From the NCBI RefSeq assembly GCF_002374315.1, contig NZ_NWUX01000001.1:558001-622000 (forward strand): DNA of 64,000 nucleotides. The letters are read 5' to 3'. This document shows, piece by piece, positions 12,326 to 21,027 of this stretch (position 1 is its first letter; the number at the start of each line of letters is the position of its first letter). The stretch comes from Vreelandella nigrificans. Its GTDB lineage: Bacteria > Pseudomonadota > Gammaproteobacteria > Pseudomonadales > Halomonadaceae. Under the pieces are notes generated by a model. That model had not been told where the DNA came from, did not search any database, and saw only the letters and a list, made by a program, of their open reading frames with translations. A program made the translations under genes and the position numbers.

Positions 12326-14032
12326 TTAGTACAACCTTAAGCCAACCCGAGTGATATTACCGCCTTCCATCTCACTAACTACCCAGTGAATACCGTGCCA
12401 ATCTACATCATCGCCTACTACTGGGTGCCCACCTACTCGCAAAGACACAAATTCAGCAAGCGTCATATCCTGCTCACCCGGGCTTAAGGTCAAACCGTAC
12501 GCTTGAGCAATATCTTGCATCTGCGCACTGCCATCCAGGGTAAAGGTACCGAAGAACGCTCGCTCCTGCTTGAGCTTGGCATCGCCATTGAAAAGCCGGT
12601 TTAGTGCCGCGAGGTCTTCCGAGCGCCCTATCACGCAGATCACGTCCTTAAGCTTTAGCCTTGTACTGCCTTTGGGATGCAGCATTGCATGATTGCGAAA
12701 CAAGGCAGAAATCAAAGCACCGGAAGGGAAGCGTAAAAGCCTGATAGGCACGTCCTCCAAGTCTTGATTTTCTACCACATAGACAAACATTTCGAAGTCG
12801 TTATCAGGCAGTATGCCAAGAGGCCCTCGCCGATTTGGGGTTGCCCCCGTAGGCACCTCTACTTTTAACCAGCGCGCCATTAGCGTTAGCGAACCACCTT
12901 GAATAAGCAGCGACATCAGTACCACTGCAAATGCTACATTGAAATACAGAGAAGCGTTTTCTACCCCCCCTATCACCGGAAAGATAGCAAGCACAATAGG
13001 AACAGCCCCTCGTAATCCTACCCAGGCAATAAACCAGGTTTCGCGCCAGCGAAACTTGAAGAATGGCTTGATAGTAATCAGGACGGCTAGCGGACGAGCA
13101 ATAAAAATCAGCGCCAACGCCACTAAGCTAGCGGGCAATGCCACATCCCAAAGCTGGCTTGGTGTGACTAGCAGCCCCAGTACTAAGAAAAGGCCTATCT
13201 GGCTCAGCCAAGCCAAGCCATCATGAACAGGTAAAATAAAGTTGAGATGGCGGCCAGGCTGATTACCGATCATCAACCCCGCCAAATAGATCGCTAAGAA
13301 ACCGCTACCACCAAGTACGCTGGTTAAACCAAATACGCTAAACCCAAGTGCTAGCGCCAGCATGGCGTAAAGCCCAGGGGCAAGGTCAAGCCAGCGTAAC
13401 AGCTTGGCACTCAGCCACCCGCCACCCAGGCCAATCGCCAGACCAATACCAAATTGAGCAATAAAGAAAAGCAGCGTTTCAGTGGGCCCACCAATATCCC
13501 CCACCAATAGCTCAACTAGCATAAGGGTTAGGAAAATTGCCATCGGGTCATTGGTGCCCGATTCAATTTCCAGGGTAGCCCCAACACGCTCGTTCAAGTT
13601 CACACCGCGCCCGCTAAGCATTGAAAACACTGCTGCTGCATCGGTAGAGCCTACAATGGCCCCGACCAAAAGGCCTTGAATCAGTGTTAAATCAAACACC
13701 CACATAGCAATAATGCCAACGATGGCACTGGTAATAAACACGCCAAAGGTGGCTAGAGAAAGTGCGGGCCTGAAACCTACACGAAAAGTTTTTAAGCGGG
13801 TACGTAAACCACCATCTAACAAAATCATGGCCAATGCTAAGTGGCCAATCGTAAAGGCCATTGAGTAGTCATCAAACACGACGCCAAGCACGCCTTCCTC
13901 ACCAGCCAGCATGCCCAGACCAAGGAAGATAAGCAGTAACGGAATACCGACCATTGATGAAAGGCGGCTCGCTAAAATACTGAGCGCCATGAGTGAACCG
14001 CCAACTAAAAAGAACGTATAAATTGCGTCCAT
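12326..14032 (-). CDS. cvrA: K+/H+ antiporter, CvrA/NhaP2 type
   Basis: This 568-aa CPA1-family antiporter exchanges potassium for protons at the inner membrane and takes part in volume and pH control. It has about 12 membrane helices in the first 390 residues, with the conserved ND pair in the ESGTNDPMAIF segment and SGRGVNLNERVG before it. A soluble tail follows, with a TrkA-C-like domain (about 400-480) and a CorC/HlyC-associated domain near the C-terminus. Its length is close to E. coli CvrA (578 aa). It stands alone, with its 3' end facing tRNA-Ser. In a halophile it is probably important under osmotic change. Confidence 0.9.
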   Translation of the reverse strand: MDAIYTFFLVGGSLMALSILASRLSSMVGIPLLLIFLGLGMLAGEEGVLGVVFDDYSMAFTIGHLALAMILLDGGLRTRLKTFRVGFRPALSLATFGVFITSAIVGIIAMWVFDLTLIQGLLVGAIVGSTDAAAVFSMLSGRGVNLNERVGATLEIESGTNDPMAIFLTLMLVELLVGDIGGPTETLLFFIAQFGIGLAIGLGGGWLSAKLLRWLDLAPGLYAMLALALGFSVFGLTSVLGGSGFLAIYLAGLMIGNQPGRHLNFILPVHDGLAWLSQIGLFLVLGLLVTPSQLWDVALPASLVALALIFIARPLAVLITIKPFFKFRWRETWFIAWVGLRGAVPIVLAIFPVIGGVENASLYFNVAFAVVLMSLLIQGGSLTLMARWLKVEVPTGATPNRRGPLGILPDNDFEMFVYVVENQDLEDVPIRLLRFPSGALISALFRNHAMLHPKGSTRLKLKDVICVIGRSEDLAALNRLFNGDAKLKQERAFFGTFTLDGSAQMQDIAQAYGLTLSPGEQDMTLAEFVSLRVGGHPVVGDDVDWHGIHWVVSEMEGGNITRVGLRLY

Positions 14033-14183
14033 GTGTCTCCGTCTCTACATCATTGCTGCTCTATTATTGCATGCCACTGTTGAATTTACTGTGTCATCTT
14101 GCCTGCTTGATTCACTAAGGGGCTGGTCAGACGCTTAACCACACAGCTACACTCCGCCGTCACGATGTCTGGAGCTCTTATTT

Positions 14184-15344
14184 ATGTTGTATCCTTTTTC
14201 CCGCCTATGGCTAGCAGCGTTGTCACTCGCATCGCTAGCATTGGTCTTGTTGTTATTATTTTCAAATTCAGTCGCTTACGCAAACAAAGAAACCACTATC
14301 AGCGCTGAAGAGCTACGTCTTGAAAGCGAAGTACAGATTCCTGAGGGATTATGGTCATCCTCACCAGATCTGGTAGAGGAAGATGAGGTTGAAGAGGAGG
14401 CCCCAACAATGGCCCTCACGCCACCTCCACCTCTAGATCCGCCTCCTTTAAAACAACTAACGCTAATGCTCGATTGGTACCTAAGTCCACAGCATGCAGC
14501 CTTAATTGTTGCCCATGAGCGAGGACTATTTGCCGCACATGGGCTTGAGGTTGAACTGCAAACTCCTGCCGACCCCTCCATTGCCATTAAACTGTTAGCC
14601 GCTGGAGAAGTCGATCTTGCGTTGGCGCGCCAACCCCTACTACATCTACATGCACATGACGGAGCTCCAATTGCTCGCATTGGCACTCTATTTGAAACGC
14701 CTTTAACTGCTGTCATTGTGGCGGGTAACCAATATGAAGATAACCAAGCGTATCTTGCGGGCCTACATTACGGCTTTTCTACTCGTGAAGGGCGCGACAC
14801 TATGTTAGCACACCTGCTACCCCGCTCCATACAGCAAATCGATGATTTTTCGCCGCCTGAAAACGTACGCTTTTCTTCCGCGACCGCGCTAAGAGATGGC
14901 AGTGTCGATGCAATTGCAGACGGCTTCTATCACTACTTACCCCCGCTGCTCGCAACAGAAGGTATTGCAACGCATGTTATTCAATACCACGAGCTCAAGA
15001 TTCCCCGTCATGACGGGCTGATCGTGCTCGCGAATAGCGATTCAATGGTTCGTCGCGCGCCTACATGGGCAAGGCTTTTGATTGCACTAGAAGAGGCTAG
15101 CCATTGGATAATCGACAACCCAGAAGCTGCCTGGACACTATTAGCTACAACTCATCCAATCCTAGATAACGCCATCAATGCCGCTGCATGGGAAGACCTG
15201 CTAAGACGCATGACATTGAGTCCGGCAGCGCTTGATACAAGGCGCTATGCGACATTTGAAAACTATTTATTACAAGCGGGTCTGATTGATGCCGAGTTGC
15301 CAACTTCACGCTTAGCGATCGACCTACATGCGCTACCGCGTTGA
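14184..15344 (+). CDS. Orphan NMT1/THI5-like substrate-binding protein
   Basis: This 386-aa exported protein has an N-terminal hydrophobic signal (about 8-32, ending SVAYA). An unusual linker rich in Glu and Pro follows (about 50-90, with DLVEEDEVEEEAP then TPPPPLDPPPL). After it comes the NMT1/THI5/SsuA-like binding domain, from TLMLDWYLSPQHAALIVAHE. Such proteins bind pyrimidine, sulfonate or related small compounds for ABC import, but no permease or ATPase gene is adjacent. The next gene begins 30 bases downstream and is a nuclease. It could serve a distant transporter or be an anchored sensor. The ligand is not predictable. Confidence 0.75.
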   Translation: MLYPFSRLWLAALSLASLALVLLLLFSNSVAYANKETTISAEELRLESEVQIPEGLWSSSPDLVEEDEVEEEAPTMALTPPPPLDPPPLKQLTLMLDWYLSPQHAALIVAHERGLFAAHGLEVELQTPADPSIAIKLLAAGEVDLALARQPLLHLHAHDGAPIARIGTLFETPLTAVIVAGNQYEDNQAYLAGLHYGFSTREGRDTMLAHLLPRSIQQIDDFSPPENVRFSSATALRDGSVDAIADGFYHYLPPLLATEGIATHVIQYHELKIPRHDGLIVLANSDSMVRRAPTWARLLIALEEASHWIIDNPEAAWTLLATTHPILDNAINAAAWEDLLRRMTLSPAALDTRRYATFENYLLQAGLIDAELPTSRLAIDLHALPR

Positions 15345-15373
15345 CAATATTCAGCCATATCCACGGGAGCCCG

Positions 15374-16777
15374 ATGAGCGACATACCACTAATCTTCATT
15401 GATGTCGAAACAACCGGCACACGTACGACCCGTGACCGTATCACTGAAATAGCAGCACTCAAGGTTGTTGACGGCCATATACTTGAGTGCTGGAGTAGCT
15501 TAATTAATCCAAGGTGCCGTGTACCCTCACACATTAGCCAACTCACAGGCATCTACGACGAGATGCTTAGCAACGCCCCTACCTTTGAGCAAATTGCAGC
15601 TGAGCTTTTCAATTGGTTAGCAGATGGCTGCTTAGTAGCCCACAACGCTAGATTTGATTACGGCTTTCTACGTAATGAATTCAAGCGTTCTGGTTTCAAT
15701 TTTCGCGCATCATTGATGTGTACATTGCGTATCTCTCGCCGGCTAGCACCTGATGAAACTCATCATAATCTCAAAGCACTAGTACATCGTTTTAACATAG
15801 CAGCAGCCCCCACCCATCGAGCGCAGGACGATGTATTTGCGCTCTGGCATTTATGGCAGACGTGGAAAAAGTGCTTCGATGGAACCAGCTGGCAAGCTGC
15901 TCTAGGCGACGAGCAGCGCCATAAAACCCTGCCTGCTCACTTAAATAGCGAACAACTTGCAGGATTACCCTCATCGCCAGGTGTTTATCTATTTTATGGC
16001 CACAACCGTTTACCACTTTATGTAGGCAAAAGCATCAATTTACGAAGCCGCGTGCTTGGACATTTCCAACGTGATCATCAAGACGATAAAGAGATGCGCC
16101 TCACCCAACAAGTACAGCATATTGAGTGGGAGGAGACCGCTGGCGATATGGGGGCTCAACTGAGGGAAGCCCAGTTAGTGAAACAGCTAATGCCAATAAT
16201 GAACCGACAACTTAGACGGCAAGGAAAACTACGCACTTGGCATTGGCCAGCCGAACAACACGCCCCCACCTTGATAGATGGCAGCGCCCTAAGCCAGCCC
16301 CAAGCAGGCAAGCTTTACGGCCTGTTTCGTGGCGCAAAAGAGGCCAATAATGCGCTGCGCTCCATTTGCGAAGCTCAACAGCTGTGCCCGCAAGTGCTTG
16401 GATTGGAAAAGGGTAATGGCCGCTGCTTTGCACATCAGCTGGGAAAGTGCACAGGAGCTTGTTGCGGTAAAGAGCCTCTAGAAGATCATACAAAACGATC
16501 CCAAGAAGCGATGGAAAAACTTCAGGTCGGTACATGGCCGTGGCCTGGGCGCATAGTGATTCGAGAAAAACACCAGAGTTCCAGTGATGCTGCCTATCAT
16601 GTGGTGGATCACTGGTGTTATCTAGGCAGCGCCATGACACTTCGCGCAGCGAAAAAGCTACAGAACGCAGCACCTCAGTTTGATGCCGACACCTACCGTA
16701 TTCTTAACCGATTTCTACGCCATCCACAGCAGCATCAGCTAACAATTACCGCCCTAGAGCAATTACCTCACGCCTAA
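15374..16777 (+). CDS. DEDDh exonuclease fused to a UvrC/Cho-like GIY-YIG nuclease
   Basis: The 467-aa protein starts at MSDIPLIF, with GGGAG six bases upstream. Residues 1-180 form a DnaQ-like 3'-5' exonuclease with FIDVETTGT, HNARFDYGF and HRAQDDVFAL motifs. Residues about 200-290 form a GIY-YIG endonuclease domain (PGVYLFYGHNRLPLYVGKSI, with the downstream Arg and Glu). The remaining part resembles the Cys-containing region after the GIY-YIG domain of UvrC and Cho. This two-nuclease layout is known in gammaproteobacteria and mycobacteria and is thought to work in DNA repair. It is likely co-transcribed with the upstream binding-protein gene by proximity only. Confidence 0.88.
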   Translation: MSDIPLIFIDVETTGTRTTRDRITEIAALKVVDGHILECWSSLINPRCRVPSHISQLTGIYDEMLSNAPTFEQIAAELFNWLADGCLVAHNARFDYGFLRNEFKRSGFNFRASLMCTLRISRRLAPDETHHNLKALVHRFNIAAAPTHRAQDDVFALWHLWQTWKKCFDGTSWQAALGDEQRHKTLPAHLNSEQLAGLPSSPGVYLFYGHNRLPLYVGKSINLRSRVLGHFQRDHQDDKEMRLTQQVQHIEWEETAGDMGAQLREAQLVKQLMPIMNRQLRRQGKLRTWHWPAEQHAPTLIDGSALSQPQAGKLYGLFRGAKEANNALRSICEAQQLCPQVLGLEKGNGRCFAHQLGKCTGACCGKEPLEDHTKRSQEAMEKLQVGTWPWPGRIVIREKHQSSSDAAYHVVDHWCYLGSAMTLRAAKKLQNAAPQFDADTYRILNRFLRHPQQHQLTITALEQLPHA

Positions 16778-16790
16778 ACAATTGTAGCAG

Positions 16791-17597
16791 CTACGACTGA
16801 GTCGCGATAAAAGCCTCAACAGCTTGTTGAAACGCCTCAGGTTGGTCTGCATGTAACCAATGACCTGCTTGCTTAAGGGTTACCACTCTTGCCTTGGGCA
16901 ACATCTCCCGCAGAGCAGGCAGCATATGGTCGCCCACATAGTGAGAATCGGAGCCGCGAAGCACCAGCGTTGGGCCATCGTAGGGGCGATCTCCATCGGG
17001 CACTCCAATAATAGCGTCATAACCACGCTGAATTTCATCCAAGCCAACCCGAACGCTCATTACCCCTTGCTCGTTGCGGACTAGGTTAGTAGCCAGAAAC
17101 AACCTCGTTGGCCGTGAGTCAACATGCTCTGCAAGCAAGGCATCAGCTTCACGACGGTTGGTAGGCTTGCCTGCTTTCACCCGCTCCAATGCGGCAAATA
17201 CATCATCATGACCATGCTGATAAGCGACAGGTGCAATATCAGCAACGATCAATGAAGCGCAGCGCTCAGGCGCCAGACGAGCAAGTGTAATAGCTACTTT
17301 CCCACCCATGGAGTGTCCGAGAATATGCGCACGCTCGATAGACAACTTATCCAACACCGCCAACACATCCTCACTCATGGCAGAGTAGTGCATGCCTTCT
17401 GCATGGGGTGAGCGGCCATGATTGCGTAAATCAACGGCAATCACTCGTCGGCTACGCTGCCATACTTTAAGGTGCGAGCGCCAGTTATCAGCACTGCCTA
17501 ACAATCCATGAATAACCACTAACGGCAGCTGCTCATTACCATCTTGCTCGGCAGGCAAGTCAATTACATGAAGTTCGACGGCAGCAAGTTCGGTCAT
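16791..17597 (-). CDS. ybfF: Alpha/beta-hydrolase, YbfF-type esterase
   Basis: The 268-aa protein starts at MTELAAVE, preceded by AAGGAG. It has the oxyanion HGLLGSADNW motif, AVDLRNHGRS, the nucleophile elbow GHSMGG and the late His in AGHWLHADQP. These match the YbfF acyl-thioester/ester hydrolases. The physiological substrate is unsettled for the family. It follows yhhQ on the same strand, 16 bases downstream, so the two may be co-transcribed. Confidence 0.88.
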   Translation of the reverse strand: MTELAAVELHVIDLPAEQDGNEQLPLVVIHGLLGSADNWRSHLKVWQRSRRVIAVDLRNHGRSPHAEGMHYSAMSEDVLAVLDKLSIERAHILGHSMGGKVAITLARLAPERCASLIVADIAPVAYQHGHDDVFAALERVKAGKPTNRREADALLAEHVDSRPTRLFLATNLVRNEQGVMSVRVGLDEIQRGYDAIIGVPDGDRPYDGPTLVLRGSDSHYVGDHMLPALREMLPKARVVTLKQAGHWLHADQPEAFQQAVEAFIATQS

Positions 17598-17613
17598 GTA
17601 GGCTCCTTCGCCA

Positions 17614-18282
17614 CTATGCAGTTCTAGGGGGCATGTCAACTTGGCCTGTCCACACTACCAAGCGACGCGTTAACCATGCTAATAGCAAACCGTATAAGGG
17701 CAAGAAGAATAGTAGGCTAATGGCTAGCTTAATGGCGTAATCAACCACCGCAATCTCAACCCAGTGGTTCGCCATGAAAGGGTCAGGGCTGTTATAGAAT
17801 GCTACAAAGAAAAATGCGAAGGTATCCGCTAAATTCCCTAAGATCGTCGAACACACAGGTGCTACCCACCAAGCCCATTGGCGTAAACGGTCAAATACCT
17901 GCACATCTAATAATTGCCCTATGACATAAGCCAGAAAGCTAGCTAGCGCGATACGAGCCACAAACAGGTTCCATTCACCTAAGGCATCCAGGCCAGCAAA
18001 ACTACCACGCGGAAAAACTACCGACACGACATAAGACACGACCAGTGCAGGCAGCATGACACGCAAAATAATGCTACGGGCAGGACCTTTGCCAAACAAT
18101 CGCACCGTCAAGTCAGTGGCTAGAAAAATAAACGGAAAGCTGAATGCCCCCCAGGTAGTATGAAACCCAAACATCGTAAACGGCAGCTGAACCAAATAGT
18201 TACTAGCGGCGATAATGCCAATATGGAAAGCAACCATTACCAATAGGCAACGGCGGTACTGTGTATCGGTCAATGCAAACAT
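17614..18282 (-). CDS. yhhQ: Queuosine precursor transporter YhhQ
   Basis: This 222-aa membrane protein has six hydrophobic helices and the family segments FPFIFLATDLTVRLFGK and the TILGNLADTFAFFF helix. YhhQ (COG1738) imports 7-cyano-7-deazaguanine or 7-aminomethyl-7-deazaguanine for queuosine in tRNA. The 5' leader contains a probable preQ1-I riboswitch that overlaps the Shine-Dalgarno. This independently supports the assignment and predicts repression when preQ1 is plentiful. Confidence 0.93.
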   Translation of the reverse strand: MFALTDTQYRRCLLVMVAFHIGIIAASNYLVQLPFTMFGFHTTWGAFSFPFIFLATDLTVRLFGKGPARSIILRVMLPALVVSYVVSVVFPRGSFAGLDALGEWNLFVARIALASFLAYVIGQLLDVQVFDRLRQWAWWVAPVCSTILGNLADTFAFFFVAFYNSPDPFMANHWVEIAVVDYAIKLAISLLFFLPLYGLLLAWLTRRLVVWTGQVDMPPRTA

Positions 18283-18291
18283 GTAGGCTGG

Positions 18292-18327
18292 CCTTTTTTT
18301 AATGTCAGGAGGGGTTAGGGAACCCTC
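18292..18327 (-). promoter_or_regulatory. Probable preQ1-I riboswitch upstream of yhhQ
   Basis: On the minus strand GAGGG (18327-18323) pairs with CCCUC (18313-18309) across a 9-nt loop, UUCCCUAAC. A 17-nt A-rich tail ending AAAAAAAGG follows. This matches the compact preQ1-I H-type pseudoknot: one 5-bp stem, a C-rich loop ending UAAC, and an A-rich tail whose final GG pairs with loop C. Here that GG is the start of the yhhQ ribosome binding site, so binding should block translation. The assignment is by eye against the known class I consensus. Confidence 0.75.
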
Positions 18328-18357
18328 TAAAAAGCGTTTTTAACGCTACCGGGCGCG

Positions 18358-18363
18358 CATTAT
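18358..18363 (-). promoter_or_regulatory. Likely -10 box of the yhhQ promoter
   Basis: A perfect TATAAT on the minus strand lies about 30 bases upstream of the riboswitch stem. No good -35 is evident; a T-rich hexamer occurs at the expected distance. Confidence 0.5.
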
Positions 18364-18398
18364 ACGCTTTCCGATAAGTAATAAAAGGCAAGGTAATA

Positions 18399-18426
18399 AA
18401 AGCCGCCCAGAGAAGCAGACGGCTTT
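18399..18426 (-). terminator. Terminator of prpE
   Basis: AAAGCCG and CGGCTTT pair around a 14-base loop on the minus strand, followed by TATT, 24 bases after the prpE stop codon. Confidence 0.65.
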
Positions 18427-18449
18427 GGGGAAGGTCTTGCTCAATAGAC

Positions 18450-20366
18450 TCAGAGGTCTAACGGTTTAGCTCGCTCCGCAGCACCCACTGAGCGCTCGCA
18501 CATAGCGACATGAACGTCTTCCAGGCTAGTGGGGTCATCAATCGTCGAAGGTATGCCAAACTGTTTACCGTCTGCAATATTGCGCAATAGCTTACGCAAT
18601 ATTTTACCAGAGCGTGTTTTGGGTAATCGATTAACCACTAACACTTGCTTAAAACATGCAATTGGCCCAATACGTTCACGTACTAAGCTAATTAGCTCGG
18701 CTTCAAGCTTAGCCTCATCACCATCAAAGCCATCCTTGGGGATCACCAAGCCAATGGGCAACTGCCCTTTTAGATCATCGTGAATACCAATCACCGCGCA
18801 CTCTGCAACGGCTGAGTGCCCCCCTACAACCTCTTCCATTTCACCAGTCGATAGTCGATGTCCAGCGACATTGATCACATCATCGGTTCTTCCCATGATG
18901 AATAAATAACCATCTTCATCGAAATAGCCGCCATCACCGGTTAAATAATAGCCTGGAAAAGCTGCCATGTAAGCGCTATGAAAGCGCTGCGGGTCACGCC
19001 ATATACCAGTTAAACAACCTGGGGGTAGTGGCTGTTTAATCACCACACTCCCCTGTTGCATGGGCGCTGCTCGCTCACCGTCACGGTCTAATATTTGTAC
19101 ATTAAAGCCCGGCACTGGATACGTAGCAGAGCCTGCTTTGGCTGGTACTGCCTCAACGCCTGGTAGGTTAGCCGCAATAGGCCAACCTGTTTCAGTTTGC
19201 CACCAATGGTCGATAACAGGCACATCTAGTAGATCATCTAGCCAGTGAAAGGTTGGTGGATCTAAGCGCTCGCCAGCCACATAGAGATGCTCAAGGCTAC
19301 TAATGTCGTAGTTGCCTAGCAGTTTAGCATCCGGGTCCTCTTTTTTAATCGCACGAAATGCCGTCGGTGCGGTGAAAAAGCTCTTCACTTTATACTCGTC
19401 AATTATCCGCCAGAAACTTCCAGCATCTGGCGTTTTTACCGGCTTCCCCTCATACACAATGGTGGTACAGCCGCGAAGCAAAGGCGCATAAACAATATAT
19501 GAGTGGCCGACTACCCAACCTACATCAGAGGCGGTAAACATCACATCGCCTGGCTCCAGTGCATAGATAGCCTCCATGGAGTAAGCCAGCGCGACTGCAT
19601 AGCCGCCGGTATCGCGCACTACCCCTTTGGGCTTGCCAGTAGTCCCAGAAGTATAGAGCACATACAGTGGGTCTGTTGCCTTAACGGGCACGCAGTCAGC
19701 AAAAGGAGCACTTGCCACTAGCTCAGCCCAGTCGTAATCGCCCTCTAATAGCTCTGCGCGGAGCGCCTCACGCTGAAAAACAACACAAGCGTCGGGTTTG
19801 AAGCTACTCAGCGCGATAGCTTGCTCAATAATTGGTTTATATGGCAGTACCTTATCAACTTCGACCCCACAAGATGCTGCAACAATAACCTTTGGCTCTG
19901 CATCCTCGATGCGGATGGCTAATTCATGGGGTGCAAAGCCACCAAAAACCACAGAATGCACAGCACCTAAGCGAGCACAGGCATACATGGCAACCAAAGC
20001 TTCCGGAACCATAGGCATGTAGATAACTACCCGATCACCTTTGGTAACGCCTAAACTTGCAAGTCCACCGGCAAATTTGGCTACGCGGTCACGCAACTCA
20101 TGATAAGTAACTGTCTGCTTTGACTGAGTAACGGGGGAATCCCAAAAAATAGCGGGCTGACCGCCTCGTCCTTGCTCAACGTGATAATCAATAGCGGCAT
20201 AGCAAATATTCAGCTCGCCGTCACCAAACCAGCAAGCGTGCTGTTGATCATCATAAGAGAGCGTAGTCGCTGGTGGTGTGTACCATGGCAGCCGTTTTGC
20301 CTGCTCTGCCCAGAAGGTTTCGGGATGCTCCACCGATTGCTGATAAGTACGCTGATAGAGAGTCAT
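18450..20366 (-). CDS. prpE: Propionate-CoA ligase
   Basis: This 638-aa acyl-CoA synthetase of the Acs/PrpE group activates propionate to propionyl-CoA with ATP. The adenylate-forming motifs are present (YTSGTTGKPKGVVRD, WWQTETGWP, YLTGDGG), and near the C-terminus KTRSGKILRK holds the lysine normally acetylated for control. The TASDVGWVVGHSYIVYAPLL segment and overall length favour PrpE over Acs. No prpBCD genes are adjacent. Upstream, the 288-base gap to the divergent ArsR gene contains a 12-bp palindrome actttataaagt (20414-20425), a possible regulator site. Confidence 0.9.
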   Translation of the reverse strand: MTLYQRTYQQSVEHPETFWAEQAKRLPWYTPPATTLSYDDQQHACWFGDGELNICYAAIDYHVEQGRGGQPAIFWDSPVTQSKQTVTYHELRDRVAKFAGGLASLGVTKGDRVVIYMPMVPEALVAMYACARLGAVHSVVFGGFAPHELAIRIEDAEPKVIVAASCGVEVDKVLPYKPIIEQAIALSSFKPDACVVFQREALRAELLEGDYDWAELVASAPFADCVPVKATDPLYVLYTSGTTGKPKGVVRDTGGYAVALAYSMEAIYALEPGDVMFTASDVGWVVGHSYIVYAPLLRGCTTIVYEGKPVKTPDAGSFWRIIDEYKVKSFFTAPTAFRAIKKEDPDAKLLGNYDISSLEHLYVAGERLDPPTFHWLDDLLDVPVIDHWWQTETGWPIAANLPGVEAVPAKAGSATYPVPGFNVQILDRDGERAAPMQQGSVVIKQPLPPGCLTGIWRDPQRFHSAYMAAFPGYYLTGDGGYFDEDGYLFIMGRTDDVINVAGHRLSTGEMEEVVGGHSAVAECAVIGIHDDLKGQLPIGLVIPKDGFDGDEAKLEAELISLVRERIGPIACFKQVLVVNRLPKTRSGKILRKLLRNIADGKQFGIPSTIDDPTSLEDVHVAMCERSVGAAERAKPLDL

Positions 20367-20654
20367 AGTAGCTTTGCCTTGATTTTGTCAACGAAATGAA
20401 TCCAATTGTTGACACTTTATAAAGTTAATTGCATTGCCACCCTCATACTATGGGATACATCGCGACTAAAGCCGTATAAAACAATCCAAGTTGTCGACAA
20501 CCAAAGGCGGTATTACCATTGATTAACCGTTAAACTTGCGTTTGGACAAAACCCGCTAAATTACTGATCATTGAATCAACAAGTCCTCGCGACGCGACGA
20601 TGCCTAAACAACCATAACAACGCTGTTTTTATCAGTGTAGGCAAGGAGATACTT

Positions 20655-20975
20655 ATGTTTGCTTCCCCAAGCGCCGCTACACGCCTGCTAGAAGATAACT
20701 GCCAAGCAATCGAGACTGGCACCAACTTGCTTAAAGCACTCGCTAACGAAAAGCGCCTACAGATCCTTTGCTTGCTAGCAGAGAAGGAGCTGTCAGTCAC
20801 CCAGATTAATCAGCAGCTAGCACTTAGCCAATCTGCCCTCTCACAGCATCTGGCGATTCTGCGTCGAGATCAATTGGTTAACACACGCAGGGAATCACAA
20901 ACCATTTTCTACTCCCTTAAAAGCGATAGCGCCAAGGCTATCATCGATACCCTGGCGCATTTCTACGCGGCTTAA
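20655..20975 (+). CDS. ArsR/SmtB-family transcriptional regulator
   Basis: The 106-aa protein starts at MFASPSAA, with AAGGAG six bases upstream. It is a winged-helix protein with KALANEKRLQILCLL, then LSQSALSQHLAILRRDQLVNTRRE, the standard ArsR recognition helix and wing. Cys residues occur in DNCQ and ILCLL, but the classic ELCVCDL metal site is missing. A BigR/YgaV-like thiol or sulfide sensor, or a metal-independent regulator, is therefore more likely than arsenic sensing. No efflux or detoxification gene sits beside it; it faces away from prpE and may control that gene or itself. Confidence 0.8.
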   Translation: MFASPSAATRLLEDNCQAIETGTNLLKALANEKRLQILCLLAEKELSVTQINQQLALSQSALSQHLAILRRDQLVNTRRESQTIFYSLKSDSAKAIIDTLAHFYAA

Positions 20976-21027
20976 ACTGGCAAACGACTCTTTGTAAGCT
21001 TAAGTATAACGTGCACAAGGCTTGTGC

